DNA of 64,000 bases. Source: Lysobacterales bacterium 66-474 (GTDB lineage Bacteria > Pseudomonadota > Gammaproteobacteria > Xanthomonadales > Rhodanobacteraceae). Of the stretch, positions 1 through 9,234 are shown piece after piece (the first letter of the stretch is position 1; the number at the start of each line of letters is the position of its first letter). The stretch is taken from positions 744,001-808,000 of the forward strand of contig MKWP01000015.1 in the NCBI GenBank assembly GCA_001899805.1, read 5' to 3'. The position numbers and the translations under genes were made by a program. The notes beneath the pieces are model-generated. The model was given only the letters and a program-made list of their open reading frames with translations. It was not told where the DNA came from and searched no databases.

Positions 1-1017
1 GTTGGCGTGCTGCGCGATCACTTCTACCGGCAGTTGCGGCCCCCACAGCACGACTTCGTCGCCGACCCTCGCGTTCGGTGCTTGGCGTAAATCCAGCGTC
101 AACAAGTCCATCGACACCCGGCCGATCACGGCGACGGGCGCATCGCCGACCCGCACCGGCGTTCCGGATGGCGCGCTGCGCGGATAGCCGTCGCCGTAGC
201 CGATCGCGGCGACGCCGATGCGCATGTCTTCCGGGCATTCCCACGTCGCGCCGTAGCCGACGCGCTCGCCCCGCGCGATGTGGTTGACCGCGACGAGGCG
301 CGTCGTCAGCGTCATCGCAGGCGCGAACCCGAAGTCGGCGCCGGTCTTGCCTGTCGCGACCGACAAGCCATACAGCAATCCGCCTATTCGAACCCAGTTT
401 TCGCGTGCCTGCGGCCAGCCGAGCAGGCCGGCGGAATTCGACAACGCGCGTTCGCCGGGGATGTCTTGCGTCGCATTCCGGAAGCATTCCGTCTGGCGCG
501 CGGTGAAGTCGTTGTCGAATTCGTCGGAGGACGCGAAGTGCGTCATCAGCACGATGGCCTTGTCCACGGCCGGCAACGCGGCGAGGCGTGCACGCATGGC
601 GTGCGCGCGCCCGGGCGGAAAGCCCAGACGATGCATCCCGGTATCGAGGTTCAGCCACACCTTCAGCGGATCGCCGCCCTGCTCGGCTTCCAGCATCGCG
701 AGCTGCGATTCGTGGTGGACGACGGCTTCCAGTTGCAGCCGGCGCATCTCGGCAAGGTCGCTGGCCGCGTCGGGACCCGACAACACCACGATGCGCTGGC
801 GATGCCCCGCCGCGCGCAGGCGCAGGCCATCCGCGATCGACGCGACACCGAATGCGTCTGCGCCGGCCAGTGCGCGCGCGCAACGTTCCAGTCCGTGGCC
901 GTAGGCGTCGGCCTTCACCACCGCCATGACTTTCGCGCCTTCGGCAAGCATGCGGACCCGCGCCAGGTTGGCGCGCAAGGCGTCGAGGTGGATCGTTGCC
1001 GTGGCGGAGCGGCTCAC
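1..1017 (-). CDS. alr: Alanine racemase, C-terminal end cut by window edge
   Basis: PLP enzyme interconverting L- and D-alanine for peptidoglycan. The reading frame runs from a GTG at 1017 off the window edge, giving 339 residues of a family usually near 360, so only about the last 20 residues are missing. The N-terminal TIM barrel carries the PLP-lysine motif VVKADAYGHG (Lys35, Tyr39). The C-terminal beta domain has GYGDGYPR and the GRVSMD motif of the second active-site half. The GTG lies 4 bp after the dnaB stop, so the two genes are probably cotranscribed, a common dnaB-alr arrangement in gammaproteobacteria. The start is chosen because it leads directly into the first barrel strand. Identity is secure. 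Confidence 0.96.
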   Translation of the reverse strand, partial: MSRSATATIHLDALRANLARVRMLAEGAKVMAVVKADAYGHGLERCARALAGADAFGVASIADGLRLRAAGHRQRIVVLSGPDAASDLAEMRRLQLEAVVHHESQLAMLEAEQGGDPLKVWLNLDTGMHRLGFPPGRAHAMRARLAALPAVDKAIVLMTHFASSDEFDNDFTARQTECFRNATQDIPGERALSNSAGLLGWPQARENWVRIGGLLYGLSVATGKTGADFGFAPAMTLTTRLVAVNHIARGERVGYGATWECPEDMRIGVAAIGYGDGYPRSAPSGTPVRVGDAPVAVIGRVSMDLLTLDLRQAPNARVGDEVVLWGPQLPVEVIAQHAN

Positions 1018-1021
1018 ACGC

Positions 1022-2413
1022 TCAATCCAGGCTGCCGACGTAGGATTCCGGCGCGTAGTTCTCGAACTTGGTGTACTGGCCGAGGAAGGTCAGCTTGACG
1101 GTGTCGATGGGGCCGTTGCGCTGCTTGCCGATGATGATTTCGGCGATGCCCTTGTGGTTGGATTCCTTGTTGTAGACCTCGTCGCGATAGATGAACAGGA
1201 TCAGGTCGGCGTCCTGCTCGATCGCGCCCGATTCGCGCAGGTCGCTCATCACCGGACGCTTGTCGTTGCGCTGTTCCAGCGCGCGGTTCAACTGCGACAG
1301 CGCGATCACCGGAACGTCCAGTTCCTTGGCCATGGCCTTGAGGTTGCGCGAGATTTCGGAAATTTCCGTCGCGCGGTTTTCCTTGTTGCCCGGCACCTGC
1401 ATCAATTGCAGGTAGTCGATCACGACGAGCCCGAGCCCGTGCTCGCGCATCATCCGGCGCGCGCGCGAGCGCAGCTCGCCGGGCGAAAGCGCGGGGGTGT
1501 CGTCGATGAAGATCTTCGATTCGGACAACAGCGATGCGGCCTGGCTGACCCGCGGCCATTCCTCTTCGGCGAGTTCGCCCGAACGCAAATCCTTCTGGTT
1601 GATCCGCCCCATCGACGAAATCAGGCGAAACGCCAGTTGCGACGCCGACATTTCCATCGAAAACACCAGCACCGGCTGCCTGGCGCGCATCGCCACGGCC
1701 TCGGCGATGTTCAGCGCGAACGCGGTCTTGCCCATCGACGGGCGTCCGGCCACGATCACCAGGTCCTGGCGCTGCATGCCCGACGTCAGATCGTCGAGAT
1801 CCTTGAAGCCGGTGGTGAGCCCGTTCAACTGGCCGCGGTTGGCGTAACGCTGTGCCAGCAGTTCCACGGCCTCCTTCACCGACTGGCGTACCGGGATCAC
1901 CTGCTTGCGCCCGCGCGCGCCGGCCTCGGCGATCTTGAACACGCGTTGCTCGGCGGCTTCGAGGATCTCCGGGGTGTTGCGGCCTTCCGGATTGAAGCCG
2001 TCGCCGGCAATTTGTGTACCGGCTTCGATCAGTTTGCGCAACACCGCCTTGTCGCGGACGATGTCGGCGTAGGCCGCGATGTTGGCCGCGCTGGGCGTGT
2101 TGTTGGCGAGTTCCGCGAGGTAGGCGACGCCGCCGATGTTGGCGGTTTCGCCGTGGCGCTCGAACCACTCGCCCAGGGTTACCGCGTCACAGGGCTTGCC
2201 GCCCATCGCGAGCTCGCCGATCGCGCGGAAGATCAGGCGGTGTTCGCGGCGGTAGAAGTCTTCCTCGACGATCCGGTCGGCGACCTGGTCCCAGGCCTCG
2301 CCGACCAGCATCAGGCCGCCCAGCACCGACTGCTCGGCTTCGATGGAATGCGGCGGCACCCGCAACACGTCGACGCGCGGCGATGGTTGGCGTTCGGGGA
2401 GGACGGCGCTCAT
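1022..2413 (-). CDS. dnaB: Replicative DNA helicase DnaB
   Basis: Hexameric 5'-3' helicase of the replication fork, 463 residues, full length for the family. An N-terminal DnaG-interacting domain (about 20-125, beginning PHSIEAEQSVLGG) precedes a linker and the RecA-like ATPase domain. Walker A is GRPSMGKT at 223-230. The Walker B region has VVIDYLQLM, and a later stretch carries SQLNRALEQR and the arginine-finger region. No intein or insertion interrupts the conserved blocks. It is followed after 4 bp by alr. About 130 bp without a gene separate it from the DadA-like gene upstream, and this gap probably holds its promoter. Confidence 0.97.
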   Translation of the reverse strand: MSAVLPERQPSPRVDVLRVPPHSIEAEQSVLGGLMLVGEAWDQVADRIVEEDFYRREHRLIFRAIGELAMGGKPCDAVTLGEWFERHGETANIGGVAYLAELANNTPSAANIAAYADIVRDKAVLRKLIEAGTQIAGDGFNPEGRNTPEILEAAEQRVFKIAEAGARGRKQVIPVRQSVKEAVELLAQRYANRGQLNGLTTGFKDLDDLTSGMQRQDLVIVAGRPSMGKTAFALNIAEAVAMRARQPVLVFSMEMSASQLAFRLISSMGRINQKDLRSGELAEEEWPRVSQAASLLSESKIFIDDTPALSPGELRSRARRMMREHGLGLVVIDYLQLMQVPGNKENRATEISEISRNLKAMAKELDVPVIALSQLNRALEQRNDKRPVMSDLRESGAIEQDADLILFIYRDEVYNKESNHKGIAEIIIGKQRNGPIDTVKLTFLGQYTKFENYAPESYVGSLD

Positions 2414-2540
2414 GCGCGCGCGACGGTCAGCGGCTTCGACATGCCGACGATCATACGAGTGTGTGTCTCGCCGCGCGATACAACACTTTCAGGGAACAGG
2501 CTGTGGAAAACCTGTGGAATCCCGGTGCACGACCAGCGCC

Positions 2541-3797
2541 TTACAACCCGAACCTCGACGGTGCATAGACCGCTGCATCCAGCACCGGCTTCTGGTCCGC
2601 GATCAACGACGCCACCAATTCCGCGGTGGCCGCGCTCATGCTGACCCCCAGCATGCCGTGGCCGGTCGCGAGCATGACGTTGTTCCAGCGCCGCACCGGC
2701 CCGATCAATGGAATCTCGTCCACGCTCATCGGCCGCCAGCCCCACCATTCCTCGCGGACTTCGGCGCCCACCGGCGCACGCAGGTAGGCTGCCGCACCGC
2801 GCTTGAGCGCATCGATCCGGGTGCGGTTGAGCGTCTGGTCGTAGCCCGAGAATTCCATGGTGCTGCCGAGCCGATACCCCGAATCCCACGCGGTCACGCA
2901 CACGCTGGGTTCGCGCAACACCAGCGCGCGGCGCGGGCACGGATCGGGCCGCGACATGGTGATGGAATAGCCCTTGCCGGGCTGGATCGGCACCTTCAGG
3001 TCGAGCTTCGCCGCGACCTGCGGCGTCCACGCACCCAGCGCCACGACCACGCGCTCGCCCGCGAATTCCCCGCGCGAGGTTTGCACCGCGTCCACCCGCC
3101 CGCGCGGGCCGCGGAAGCCGGTGACGTCCGTGCCGGTTTCGATCACGCCACCGCGTTCGCGCACCCGGCGCGCGAGTCCGTCGGCCAGTTGGTCGGGACG
3201 CAATTGCGCGTCGTCGGCGTGCAGGACGCCGCCCGCCATGCCAGGCAGCAACGCCGGTTCCATCTGCTCGACCTCGTCACCCCGCAACGCAAGCGCGGCG
3301 ATGCCCAGTCGGTGCAGCCATTCGATTTCGGAACGGTCGTGCTCCAGCATCCGCGCGTCGCGATGGACGAAAAGACTGCCGGACGGCGCGTACTCGCATT
3401 CGATGCCTTCCTCCACCAGCAGTCGCGGCAGCAGCGTCCACGAACGCTGCAGGATCGCGGCGCGCGCGATCGCGGCGCGTTCGGCGAAAGCGAGGTTGCA
3501 GTGGTTCGCGAAACCCAGCAGCCAGCGCCAGCGCTGCCAATCCGGTTTCGGACTGACGTACAGGGGGGCGTCGCGCCGCAACATCCAGTGCAAGGCCTTC
3601 CACGGCATGCCCGGAACGGTCAGCGGGATGGCGTGGCTGGGCGTGAGCGTGCCGCAGTTGCCGTGCGAAGCGCCGCTGCCGGGGTCGCCGCGTTCCAGCA
3701 CCCGCACCGATGCGCCCTGTCGCAACAAGGCCAATGCGCAGGACAAACCGATCACGCCTCCACCGAGGACCAGGACATCGCTGCGCATGGCATTCAT
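2541..3797 (-). CDS. dadA: FAD-dependent D-amino acid dehydrogenase (DadA-like)
   Basis: Flavoprotein of the DAO family, 418 residues, expected to oxidise D-amino acids (in the DadA group mainly D-alanine) to 2-oxo acids and ammonia at the membrane, passing electrons to the respiratory chain. The FAD-binding Rossmann motif GGGVIGLS is at 12-19, followed by an acidic residue after strand beta 2. The substrate side has ASHGNCGTLTPSHA, typical of DadA, and the C-terminal FAD-contact segment reads GHGMLGVSMSAAT. ATG 3797 is preferred over an upstream ATG at 3863 because the extra 22 residues look non-conserved; ATG 3788 is also possible. Location close to alr suits alanine catabolism, although the 127-bp gap to dnaB argues for a separate transcript. 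Confidence 0.85.
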   Translation of the reverse strand: MNAMRSDVLVLGGGVIGLSCALALLRQGASVRVLERGDPGSGASHGNCGTLTPSHAIPLTVPGMPWKALHWMLRRDAPLYVSPKPDWQRWRWLLGFANHCNLAFAERAAIARAAILQRSWTLLPRLLVEEGIECEYAPSGSLFVHRDARMLEHDRSEIEWLHRLGIAALALRGDEVEQMEPALLPGMAGGVLHADDAQLRPDQLADGLARRVRERGGVIETGTDVTGFRGPRGRVDAVQTSRGEFAGERVVVALGAWTPQVAAKLDLKVPIQPGKGYSITMSRPDPCPRRALVLREPSVCVTAWDSGYRLGSTMEFSGYDQTLNRTRIDALKRGAAAYLRAPVGAEVREEWWGWRPMSVDEIPLIGPVRRWNNVMLATGHGMLGVSMSAATAELVASLIADQKPVLDAAVYAPSRFGL

Positions 3798-3999
3798 CGC
3801 GGCAATTGTAACGCGGTGTGACGGACGCCCCGTGTCGTCGCCATCGTGACGCGCTGCCGGCACGCGTCACATCCCGACCGGCGACGGCTCCGCAGGAGCC
3901 CGTGGCCCGGCCCTGGCCCGGGCGGGACGCCGCATTCCGGCGTTTCCACTGCGGTTGGCATCATTGTTGCAGGTACTCCCCGCAACAGAGGGAATCCAC

Positions 4000-4290
4000 A
4001 TGAACGCCAACGTCGATACCGGTTTCTGCAGCGTACCCGAAATCCTGCTGATGCTCCGCGCCCCCGGTGCGGGCTGGCTGGCCACCCTGCTTTCCGCCCT
4101 GGACGAAGCCGGACGCGATCCGGACTTCAACGCCTACCACCGCGCCATCCTTGCCCGTTGCCTCGACGAGCAGGCGGTCCCGGCGGCAGTCGCCGAATCC
4201 GCGCGCCTGCGCACGGTCCAGTTCGAAGAGGCGCTGGCGATGCAGTCGAACCACAACGATCGCCTGGGCGATCGTGCCGCGGTCTGCTAG
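4000..4290 (+). CDS. Hypothetical protein, 96 residues
   Basis: I do not recognise a family. A clear ribosome binding site (GAGGGAA) precedes ATG 4000. The product is acidic, without signal peptide or membrane segment, and is predicted to be alpha-helical, with recurring Leu/Ala heptad-like spacing (EILLMLRAPGAGWLATLL, then ALDEAGRDPDF). It stands alone between the divergent dadA-like gene and the NlpC/P60 gene. The longer in-frame start at 3955 lacks a binding site. Coding status rests on the start signal and codon bias rather than on homology. Confidence 0.6.
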   Translation: MNANVDTGFCSVPEILLMLRAPGAGWLATLLSALDEAGRDPDFNAYHRAILARCLDEQAVPAAVAESARLRTVQFEEALAMQSNHNDRLGDRAAVC

Positions 4291-4431
4291 TCCTTCGCAG
4301 CAGGCGCCGGCGCTGGACGCCGCGGTTGCCATCGGTTAACGTCACGGCTGCCGGCCATGCCAGCCCGTCGATCCGATGCCTGACCACGCCTTCCCGAACA
4401 CCCCCACGCCGCCCTTTCGGGAGTCCTTGCG

Positions 4432-4953
4432 TTGAGCGCGTGGTGGTGCCGCGGCCGCCTGCTCGCGGGCCTCGCTGCCCTCCTCTTGCTGGCCGCCTGC
4501 GCCAGCGTCCCGCCGGCACGAACGACCGCTCCGGCCGCGTCCACCACCGTCGCCAACAACGTGCTGTTCCGCGCCATCAGCCTGGTCGGCACGCCGTACC
4601 GCTGGGGCGGCAACACGCCGCAGGCGGGCTTCGACTGCAGCGGCCTGGTTGGCTACGTCTTCCGCACCGAGGCGGACATGGAACTCCCGCGCACCTCGCG
4701 CGCGATCGCCGCGCTGGACGCGCCGAAAATTTCGAAGACCGACCTGGAACCCGGCGACCTGCTGTTTTTCGGTCGCCGTCACCGCGTCAACCACGTCGCG
4801 ATCTACGTCGGCCACGGCCGCTTCGTGAATGCGCCGGACAAGGGCGGCACGGTGCGCCTCGATGAACTCGACGGCTCCTACTGGCGCGACCATTACCTGT
4901 TCGCCAAACGCGTGCTGATACCACGCGTACGCGCCGCGCTGGCGGCCGACTGA
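4432..4953 (+). CDS. NlpC/P60-family cell-wall endopeptidase lipoprotein
   Basis: Putative outer-membrane or periplasmic lipoprotein of 173 residues that would cut gamma-D-glutamyl-meso-diaminopimelate bonds in peptidoglycan peptides. A hydrophobic signal ends in a lipobox LAAC (Cys23). The NlpC/P60 domain spans about 43-165, with the nucleophile in FDCSG (Cys69) and the base in NHVAIYVG (His121). The third catalytic position falls at FVNAPD, so it is probably Asn133 rather than His, a variation seen in some members. The start is TTG at 4432, 8 bp after a GGAG; no ATG or GTG gives a sensible signal peptide. Resembles Spr/MepS-type enzymes. Confidence 0.85.
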   Translation: MSAWWCRGRLLAGLAALLLLAACASVPPARTTAPAASTTVANNVLFRAISLVGTPYRWGGNTPQAGFDCSGLVGYVFRTEADMELPRTSRAIAALDAPKISKTDLEPGDLLFFGRRHRVNHVAIYVGHGRFVNAPDKGGTVRLDELDGSYWRDHYLFAKRVLIPRVRAALAAD

Positions 4954-5023
4954 CCCGCGCGGGATGCGCCCCATGCCGTTCGCCGCTGCGCGGCGCGAAC
5001 GGCCGATTTCCACGGAATCCACG

Positions 5024-5428
5024 ATGCAGAACTTCAGCTTGCTGGTCGGACGCTTCGGACTGTCGCTGATCTTCATCCTGTCCGGGGTCGGCAAACTCAT
5101 GGCCTACCAAGCCACCGCCAAACTGCTGGTGGCGCACGGACTGCCGTCGGGCCTGCTGCCGCTGGTGATCTTCGCCGAACTCGGCGGCGGCCTCGCGGTG
5201 CTGTGCGGCCTGTGGACCCGCTGGGCGGCGGCCGGCTTGTTCGTGTTCAGCCTGCTGACGGCGGTGACCTTCCACAACAACCTCGCCGACCACGACCAGT
5301 GGATCAACTTCATGAAGAACCTGGCCATCGCCGGCGGCTTCCTGGTGCTGGCCGCGCACGGCGCGGGCGGCCTGTCGCTGGACGCGTGGCGCCGGCGGCG
5401 CAGGCAGAAGCAGAAGATCTTCTTCTGA
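5024..5428 (+). CDS. DoxX family membrane protein
   Basis: Small integral membrane protein, 134 residues, with four predicted transmembrane helices (about 5-25, 45-65, 70-90 and 100-120) and the DoxX signature region GRFGLSLIFILSGVGKL. DoxX/SURF4-type proteins are quinone- or redox-associated membrane proteins whose biochemical role is mostly undefined. ATG 5024 follows a weak GGAA. Upstream in-frame starts would add a polar leader and were rejected. The C-terminus is strongly basic (RRRRRQKQK) and likely cytoplasmic. Convergent with slyD. Confidence 0.8.
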   Translation: MQNFSLLVGRFGLSLIFILSGVGKLMAYQATAKLLVAHGLPSGLLPLVIFAELGGGLAVLCGLWTRWAAAGLFVFSLLTAVTFHNNLADHDQWINFMKNLAIAGGFLVLAAHGAGGLSLDAWRRRRRQKQKIFF

Positions 5429-5450
5429 GGATTGAAACTGCGGTCCCGTC

Positions 5451-5951
5451 TCAGCCGTGACTGTGGCCGTCGCCCGGATGCGCGTGCCCGTGCTGGAGTT
5501 CTTCCGGCGCCGCGGCGCGAACGTCGACGATCTCGATGTCGAAGTGCAAGGTCTTGCCGGCCAGCGGGTGGTTGTGGTCGACGTCGATGGAGCTCATGCC
5601 GACCTTGTGGATGGTGACCATGCGCTGGCCGCCGTCCCTGGTCTGCAACACCGTGGTCATGCCGGGCTTCAATTTCTGCGCGTCCTGGAAATACTTTTTC
5701 GGCACGCGCTGCAGCAGGCCTTCCTGGCGTTCGCCGTAGGCGTCCTCCGGCGCGACGTCGATCTCGAACTTGTCGCCCGCTTCGCGACCGGCCAGCGCCT
5801 TTTCGACCCCCGGCACCAGTTGGCTGTGTCCCAGCAAGGCCAGCATCGGCTCGCCGCGTTTGCGTGAGTCGTCGTAGGGTTCGGCCGCGGCACCGGCCGC
5901 GTCGCGCACGCTGTAATGGAAGCTCACCACGGAATCTTTCTCGGCACGCAT
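5451..5951 (-). CDS. slyD: FKBP-type peptidyl-prolyl isomerase SlyD
   Basis: Cytoplasmic prolyl isomerase and chaperone, 166 residues. The order is FKBP half, an inserted flap (IF) chaperone domain about 70-130 with the characteristic DVDHNHPLAGKTLHFDIE that closes the FKBP fold, and a His-rich metal-binding tail (HGHAHPGDGHSHG). In Escherichia coli SlyD this tail binds nickel and supports hydrogenase maturation; here it is shorter and lacks cysteines. ATG 5951 lies 8 bp after the stop of the MFS gene, so the two are probably cotranscribed. A longer frame to 6089 overlaps the MFS gene and is not used. Confidence 0.93.
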   Translation of the reverse strand: MRAEKDSVVSFHYSVRDAAGAAAEPYDDSRKRGEPMLALLGHSQLVPGVEKALAGREAGDKFEIDVAPEDAYGERQEGLLQRVPKKYFQDAQKLKPGMTTVLQTRDGGQRMVTIHKVGMSSIDVDHNHPLAGKTLHFDIEIVDVRAAAPEELQHGHAHPGDGHSHG

Positions 5952-5959
5952 GGAAACGC

Positions 5960-7225
5960 TCAAGCGGAAGTCGGCGAACCGTGCATGGTAGCGGCGTCCG
6001 CTTCGCCGGTCACGCCGAAGCGCACCCCGCGCGCTTCCGGACCGAACCAGGTCAGCAGCGCCAGCAGCACCGCCACCACCGCCATCCACACCGACTGCAC
6101 GATGGCGTAGTCGCCGCCGCGCGCATGGGCGATCGAGGTCATCGCGTACGCGGTCCAGGCCACCAACAGGTTGCCGAGCTGGTAGGCGAATCCCGGCAGC
6201 GTGCCGCGCACGTCGTCGGGCGAGAGTTCATTCAAATAGCTCGGCACCACGCCCCAGGCGCCCTGCACCGCGACCTGGATCCAGAACGCACCGATCGCGA
6301 GCAGCAACACCGAGCCGCCGTAGCTCCACAGCGGGATCGCGGGCAGCGCCAGCACGCAGGCGATCGCCATCGCGCGGCGCCGGCCGATGCGTTCGGACCA
6401 CTGGCCGAAAGCGAGGCCGCCCACCAGTGCGCCCAGATTCAGGATGATGGTGAGCAGGCTGGTCATCTGGGTGTCGAAATGCAACTGCAATTTCAGGAAG
6501 GTCGGATACACGTCCTGCGACCCGTGGCTGAAGGCGTTGAACACTGCCATCGTCACGATCATGTAGGCGAAAAGCCCCCAGCGGCCGCGCATGGTTTCGC
6601 GCACGCCGCGCCGCACGCCGGCGTTTTCGCGCGCTTCGAACACCGGCGATTCCGGCACGCTGCGGCGCAGGTACAGCACCAGCAGCGCCGGCACGATGCC
6701 CAGCGCGAACATCCCGCGCCAGCCGATGCTGTCGAACAGCAAGCCGTACGCCAGCGCGCACAGCAAATAGCCGCACGGATACCCCGATTGCAGGAGGCCG
6801 GATACGATGCCGCGCGAGCGCGCGGGGATCGATTCCATCGCCAGCGACGCGCCGGTGCCCCACTCGCCGCCCATCGCGATGCCGAACAGCGAGCGCAGCA
6901 CCAGCAGCACGGCCAGCGATGGCGCGAACGCACAGGCCAGACCCAGCACCGAATACAGCGTGACATCGATCATCAGGATGCGGCGGCGTCCATAACGGTC
7001 GGCCAGGCGCCCGAAGATCAGCGCCCCCAGCGGACGGAACGCGAGCGTCAGCAGCAACGCGAACGCGACGTCCTTTACCGGCACGTGGAAACTGTCCGCC
7101 ACCGCCGGCATCACCATCACCAACAAAAAATAATCGAACGCATCCAGGGTCCAGCCCAGGAAGGTGGCGGCCACGGTGTGGCGCTGGGTACGGTCGAGGG
7201 CACGCAGTTCGGCGAGTGCGGACAT
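5960..7225 (-). CDS. MFS transporter, sialate/carboxylate:H+ symporter-like
   Basis: Twelve-helix major facilitator, 421 residues. The N-terminus (TLDAFDYFLLVMVMPAVADSF) and the loop 2-3 motif GRLADRYGRRR match the metabolite:H+ symporter branch that includes NanT-like and lactate/JEN-type carriers, which import organic acids. A second copy of the loop motif (GQWSERIGRRRA) follows helix 8. The real substrate cannot be told from sequence. Start ATG 7225 follows GGGAACC; in-frame upstream sequence is arginine-rich non-coding DNA. Divergent from rsxB and followed closely by slyD. Confidence 0.85.
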   Translation of the reverse strand: MSALAELRALDRTQRHTVAATFLGWTLDAFDYFLLVMVMPAVADSFHVPVKDVAFALLLTLAFRPLGALIFGRLADRYGRRRILMIDVTLYSVLGLACAFAPSLAVLLVLRSLFGIAMGGEWGTGASLAMESIPARSRGIVSGLLQSGYPCGYLLCALAYGLLFDSIGWRGMFALGIVPALLVLYLRRSVPESPVFEARENAGVRRGVRETMRGRWGLFAYMIVTMAVFNAFSHGSQDVYPTFLKLQLHFDTQMTSLLTIILNLGALVGGLAFGQWSERIGRRRAMAIACVLALPAIPLWSYGGSVLLLAIGAFWIQVAVQGAWGVVPSYLNELSPDDVRGTLPGFAYQLGNLLVAWTAYAMTSIAHARGGDYAIVQSVWMAVVAVLLALLTWFGPEARGVRFGVTGEADAATMHGSPTSA

Positions 7226-7314
7226 GAACGGTTCCCATGCTGGCAACGGCTGCGAAGCGGCGAGCATAGCGCCGCGCGCAGCGGGTCTGCACGGACGCGA
7301 ATTACAATACGACG

Positions 7315-7800
7315 ATGAACGTGGAAACGGCACCCGATACACGCGCGCTGGACGCACGGGTCGCACGCATCGACGACGCCCTGCCGCAGACGCAATGCGC
7401 GCGTTGCGGCTACCCCGCCTGCCGGCCCTACGCCGAAGCGGTGGCGCGCGGCGACGCCGCAATCAATCGTTGCCCGCCGGGCGGCGAGCAAGGCGTGCAA
7501 ACGCTGGCGCGACTTACCGGGCAACCGCCACTGCCGCTCGATCCCGAGTGCGGCCCGGAAACACCGCCGCGCGTGGCCGTCATCGACGAAGCCGTCTGCA
7601 TCGGCTGTACCAAATGCATCCAGGCCTGCCCGGTCGATGCCATCGTGGGCGCCAACAAGTTGATGCACACCGTCATCGCGGATCTCTGCACGGGTTGCGA
7701 ACTGTGCGTCGCGCCCTGTCCGGTCGATTGCATCGACATGGTCGCGGCGCCGAACGCGTCCGTGCTCCTGCCACGGCCCGAACTGCCATGCCCGCCCTGA
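7315..7800 (+). CDS. rsxB: RnfB/RsxB-like double [4Fe-4S] ferredoxin
   Basis: Iron-sulfur protein, 161 residues. An Fe-S domain with CxxCxxxxC...C (Cys28, 31, 36, 53) precedes a bacterial-type ferredoxin with two CxxCxxCxxxC sets (Cys95-105 and Cys125-135). The sequence is clearly RnfB/RsxB, a subunit of the ion-translocating NADH:ferredoxin oxidoreductase that in enterobacteria keeps SoxR reduced. Compared with E. coli RsxB it lacks the N-terminal membrane anchor, so it should be soluble. None of the membrane subunits RsxA, D, E or G is present here, but the downstream RnfC tail and nth recall the rsxABCDGE-nth operon. ATG 7315 is the only credible start. Confidence 0.9.
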   Translation: MNVETAPDTRALDARVARIDDALPQTQCARCGYPACRPYAEAVARGDAAINRCPPGGEQGVQTLARLTGQPPLPLDPECGPETPPRVAVIDEAVCIGCTKCIQACPVDAIVGANKLMHTVIADLCTGCELCVAPCPVDCIDMVAAPNASVLLPRPELPCPP

Positions 7801-8816
7801 GCGCACGCGGCCGGCGCTGGCTGCTCGGCGGCGCCTGGCTCCTCGGCATCGCGGTTTTCTGCGTGCTCTGGCCCGCATGGGAATTTCCGCGGTTCACCAT
7901 TCCGCCGCAGTTGCACCTGGAAGCCTTCGTGCAGCTCGCGCTGTTCCACGGTGCCTGGCTGCTGATCCCGTTGCTCGCGCAATCCACGCTCAAGGCGTTC
8001 GTGCGGTTTCGCCAGCGCCGCAAGCTGCGGGCAACGGGCGCCGCTGCTCTGGCCGTCGTGTGCGCGCTGTTGATCTACGCGCGTTTCGTCGAACCGAACG
8101 AGCTCGTCGTGCGGCGCACGCTGATTCCCGCGCCGATCAATCTCGACATCGCACTGGTGTCCGACATCCACGTCGGGCGCTTCACGCGCCCCGCCAAGCT
8201 CGCGCAAATGGTGCGCAAACTCGATGCGCTGCACGTCGACCTGGTGCTGTTCGCGGGCGATTTCACCTACGGTCCCCCCAATGACCTCGCCGCCGCGCTG
8301 GCGCCGCTGCGGCAATTGGACAAGCCGATGTACGCGGTGCTGGGCAACCACGACGAACAGTTGCCCGGCCCGCCGGTCGCGCAACGGATCGAGCGCGCGC
8401 TGGCCGGCTCGCCGGTGCATTTCATCCAGCACCGTGTCGTCGATTTCCCGGATTTCCGGCTCGCCGGCCTGTACGACTGGTGGACGGGCCGCGACGACGC
8501 CGCGTTCCTCAGGACATTGCCGCGCGACAAGCCGCTGCTGATCCTGATGCACCAGCCGCACAGCCTGCGCGCATTGGGCGGCGTGGATTTCACGCTGGCG
8601 ATGGCGGGCCATACCCACGGTGGACAAGTCCACATCCCGTGGCTCACCGACGAAGTCTTTCGCCTGACACGCGACGAGCGCTACGTGGACGGTTACTACG
8701 ACACGCCCACGGGCAAGCTGTTCGTGACGCCGGGCGTCGGCATCACCGGTTTGCCGCTGCGCTTCGATTGCCCGCCCACCATCGACGTGCTGGAATTGCG
8801 CCGCGATGTCCATTGA
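7788..8816 (+). CDS. Membrane-anchored calcineurin-like metallophosphoesterase
   Basis: Binuclear-metal phosphoesterase of the YkuE/YpbG type, 342 residues. Three predicted transmembrane helices at the N-terminus (about 10-28, 45-65 and 83-100) precede the catalytic domain. All family metal-ligand blocks are visible: SDIHVGR, AGDFTYG, GNHDE, a lone His in LMHQPHS and GHTHGGQ. Relatives act on lipid-linked or nucleotide substrates; the substrate here is unknown. ATG 7788 overlaps the end of rsxB by 13 bp and the stop overlaps the next gene by 11 bp, which implies translational coupling within a tight operon. Confidence 0.88.
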   Translation: MPALSARGRRWLLGGAWLLGIAVFCVLWPAWEFPRFTIPPQLHLEAFVQLALFHGAWLLIPLLAQSTLKAFVRFRQRRKLRATGAAALAVVCALLIYARFVEPNELVVRRTLIPAPINLDIALVSDIHVGRFTRPAKLAQMVRKLDALHVDLVLFAGDFTYGPPNDLAAALAPLRQLDKPMYAVLGNHDEQLPGPPVAQRIERALAGSPVHFIQHRVVDFPDFRLAGLYDWWTGRDDAAFLRTLPRDKPLLILMHQPHSLRALGGVDFTLAMAGHTHGGQVHIPWLTDEVFRLTRDERYVDGYYDTPTGKLFVTPGVGITGLPLRFDCPPTIDVLELRRDVH

Positions 8817-9234
8817 TACGCCCGCCCAGCAACCTTGCGTCCATTGCGGCGACTGCGTGCGCGTGTGCCCTGACGCACTGGATCCGGAAACGCTGTTCTT
8901 CGCACTGGTCAAGGATGACTTCGCCGCGGCACGCGCCGCGCGGCTCGATGCCTGCAGCGAATGCAACCGCTGCGTCGAGGTTTGTCCCTCGCACATTCCG
9001 CTGCTCGACTGGTTCCGCTGGGGCAAGTCGGAGTCCGCCGAACGCGCTCGCGCAGACGAGGCGCGCGAGCGTTTCGAAGCCCGCAACGCGCGGCTCGCGC
9101 GCGAACGTGCGGAGCGTGCAGCGCGGCGACGCGAAGTTGCATCGCCCACCGCGCTTCCCGTGCAGACGATCAGCCACGCCGAGGTGCTGGCCGCCATCGC
9201 ACGCGGCCGTGCGAAACGTGGGCAACGTCCATGA
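8806..9234 (+). CDS. RnfC C-terminal-like [4Fe-4S] protein
   Basis: Soluble 142-residue protein with two [4Fe-4S] motifs, CxxCxxCxxxC at Cys11-21 and Cys50-60, then a charged helical tail (RFEARNARLARERAERAARR). Both the spacing of the two motifs and the tail match the C-terminal third of RnfC/RsxC. The NADH/FMN-binding front part of RnfC is absent, so this is either a stripped-down RnfC or a relic kept for electron transfer to RsxB. ATG 8806 overlaps the phosphoesterase gene, and the stop overlaps nth by ATGA. Full-length RnfC would be above 400 residues. Confidence 0.85.
   Translation: MSIDTPAQQPCVHCGDCVRVCPDALDPETLFFALVKDDFAAARAARLDACSECNRCVEVCPSHIPLLDWFRWGKSESAERARADEARERFEARNARLARERAERAARRREVASPTALPVQTISHAEVLAAIARGRAKRGQRP

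Noticed and set aside
926-2644. 572-codon open frame antisense to dnaB
   Set aside because: GC-rich third-position bias opens antisense frames; the dnaB product on the other strand is complete and unmistakable.
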